A stretch of DNA of 64,000 nucleotides from JBCCTX01 sp964468435 (GTDB taxonomy: Bacteria > Bacteroidota > Bacteroidia > J057). The stretch lies in assembly GCA_964468435.1 (NCBI GenBank), contig CAYXVE010000004.1:87075-151074 (forward strand), in the 5' to 3' direction. Within the stretch, counting starts at the first letter, position 1, and the number at the start of each line of letters is the position of its first letter. The notes beneath the pieces are model-generated. The model saw only the letters and a program-made list of their open reading frames with translations, was not told the origin of the DNA and ran no database searches. Shown here one piece after another: positions 63,970 through 64,000 of the stretch. A program made the position numbers and the translations under genes.

Positions 63970-64000
63970 TCAGTAAGTCTCTTTTCTGCTACTGGTTTAC

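Noticed and set aside
1..64000. CRISPR array, ribosomal RNA operon, complete insertion sequence
   Set aside because: No spaced direct repeats with unique spacers, no rRNA sequence and no transposase were seen on either strand.

Overview
The window is a typical chromosomal stretch from a gliding-lineage Bacteroidota, most likely a Saprospiria-like organism; the genus cannot be fixed from the sequence. The evidence is the gliding lipoprotein GldD and its partner GldE, proteins with type IX secretion (T9SS) C-terminal sorting domains, a 30-residue COX24-type basic protein, a type 3 prolyl-tRNA synthetase, several lineage-typical lipoproteins and barrels, promoters of the TTTG-N17-23-TAnnTTTG type, and start codons (ATG, GTG, TTG) without recognisable Shine-Dalgarno sequences.

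Layout: 1-2.7 kb holds the 3' part of birA, then coaX overlapping an outer-membrane protein. 2.9-12.5 kb holds prfC, a secreted phosphatase, a cytoplasmic GH13 amylase, DUF547 and DUF2911 envelope proteins, an outer-membrane protein, a DUF6150-type repeat protein and prmA. 12.5-17.1 kb is one 1542-codon secreted beta-rich protein of unknown role. 17.2-25.4 kb has rpsT, radC, an unusual three-repeat protein with a nucleoside-deoxyribosyltransferase/TIR-like C-terminus, dacB, a class V aminotransferase and a class A penicillin-binding protein. 25.7-31.5 kb holds a TPR sensor kinase and NarL-type regulator pair, followed by a T9SS cargo protein and a tail-fibre-like repeat protein. 31.6-35.4 kb has folA, a two-haem lipoprotein cytochrome and conserved unknowns.

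35.4-42.1 kb is the conserved core block: mutY-ssb-gldE-gldD on the minus strand, divergent from HU-TPR-COX24/bS22-like-rng. 42-52 kb holds a coiled-coil membrane protein, an aminotransferase, proS, a low-complexity lipoprotein, a FadL/OmpP1 barrel, a TlpA-type thioredoxin and YqgE. 52-57 kb has a T9SS type B cargo protein, a MerR regulator with a cobalamin-type domain, alkaline phosphatase and an aldo/keto reductase. 57-62.6 kb has two glycosyltransferases, manA, an HtrA protease remnant and dprA. The window ends with tRNA-Ser(UGA) abutted by a broken GIY-YIG gene and a 5'-broken AAA-ATPase/PD-(D/E)XK gene, which looks like a small integration hotspot.

Most of the window is housekeeping and envelope biology. 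I see no clear multi-gene novel system, CRISPR array, prophage or complete insertion sequence. The best single-gene novelty candidate is the protein at 18375-20129. Other points worth a check are the heptanucleotide-period intergenic repeats, the tRNA-Ser junction and the MerR regulator with an intact light-sensor-type W-x9-EH motif.
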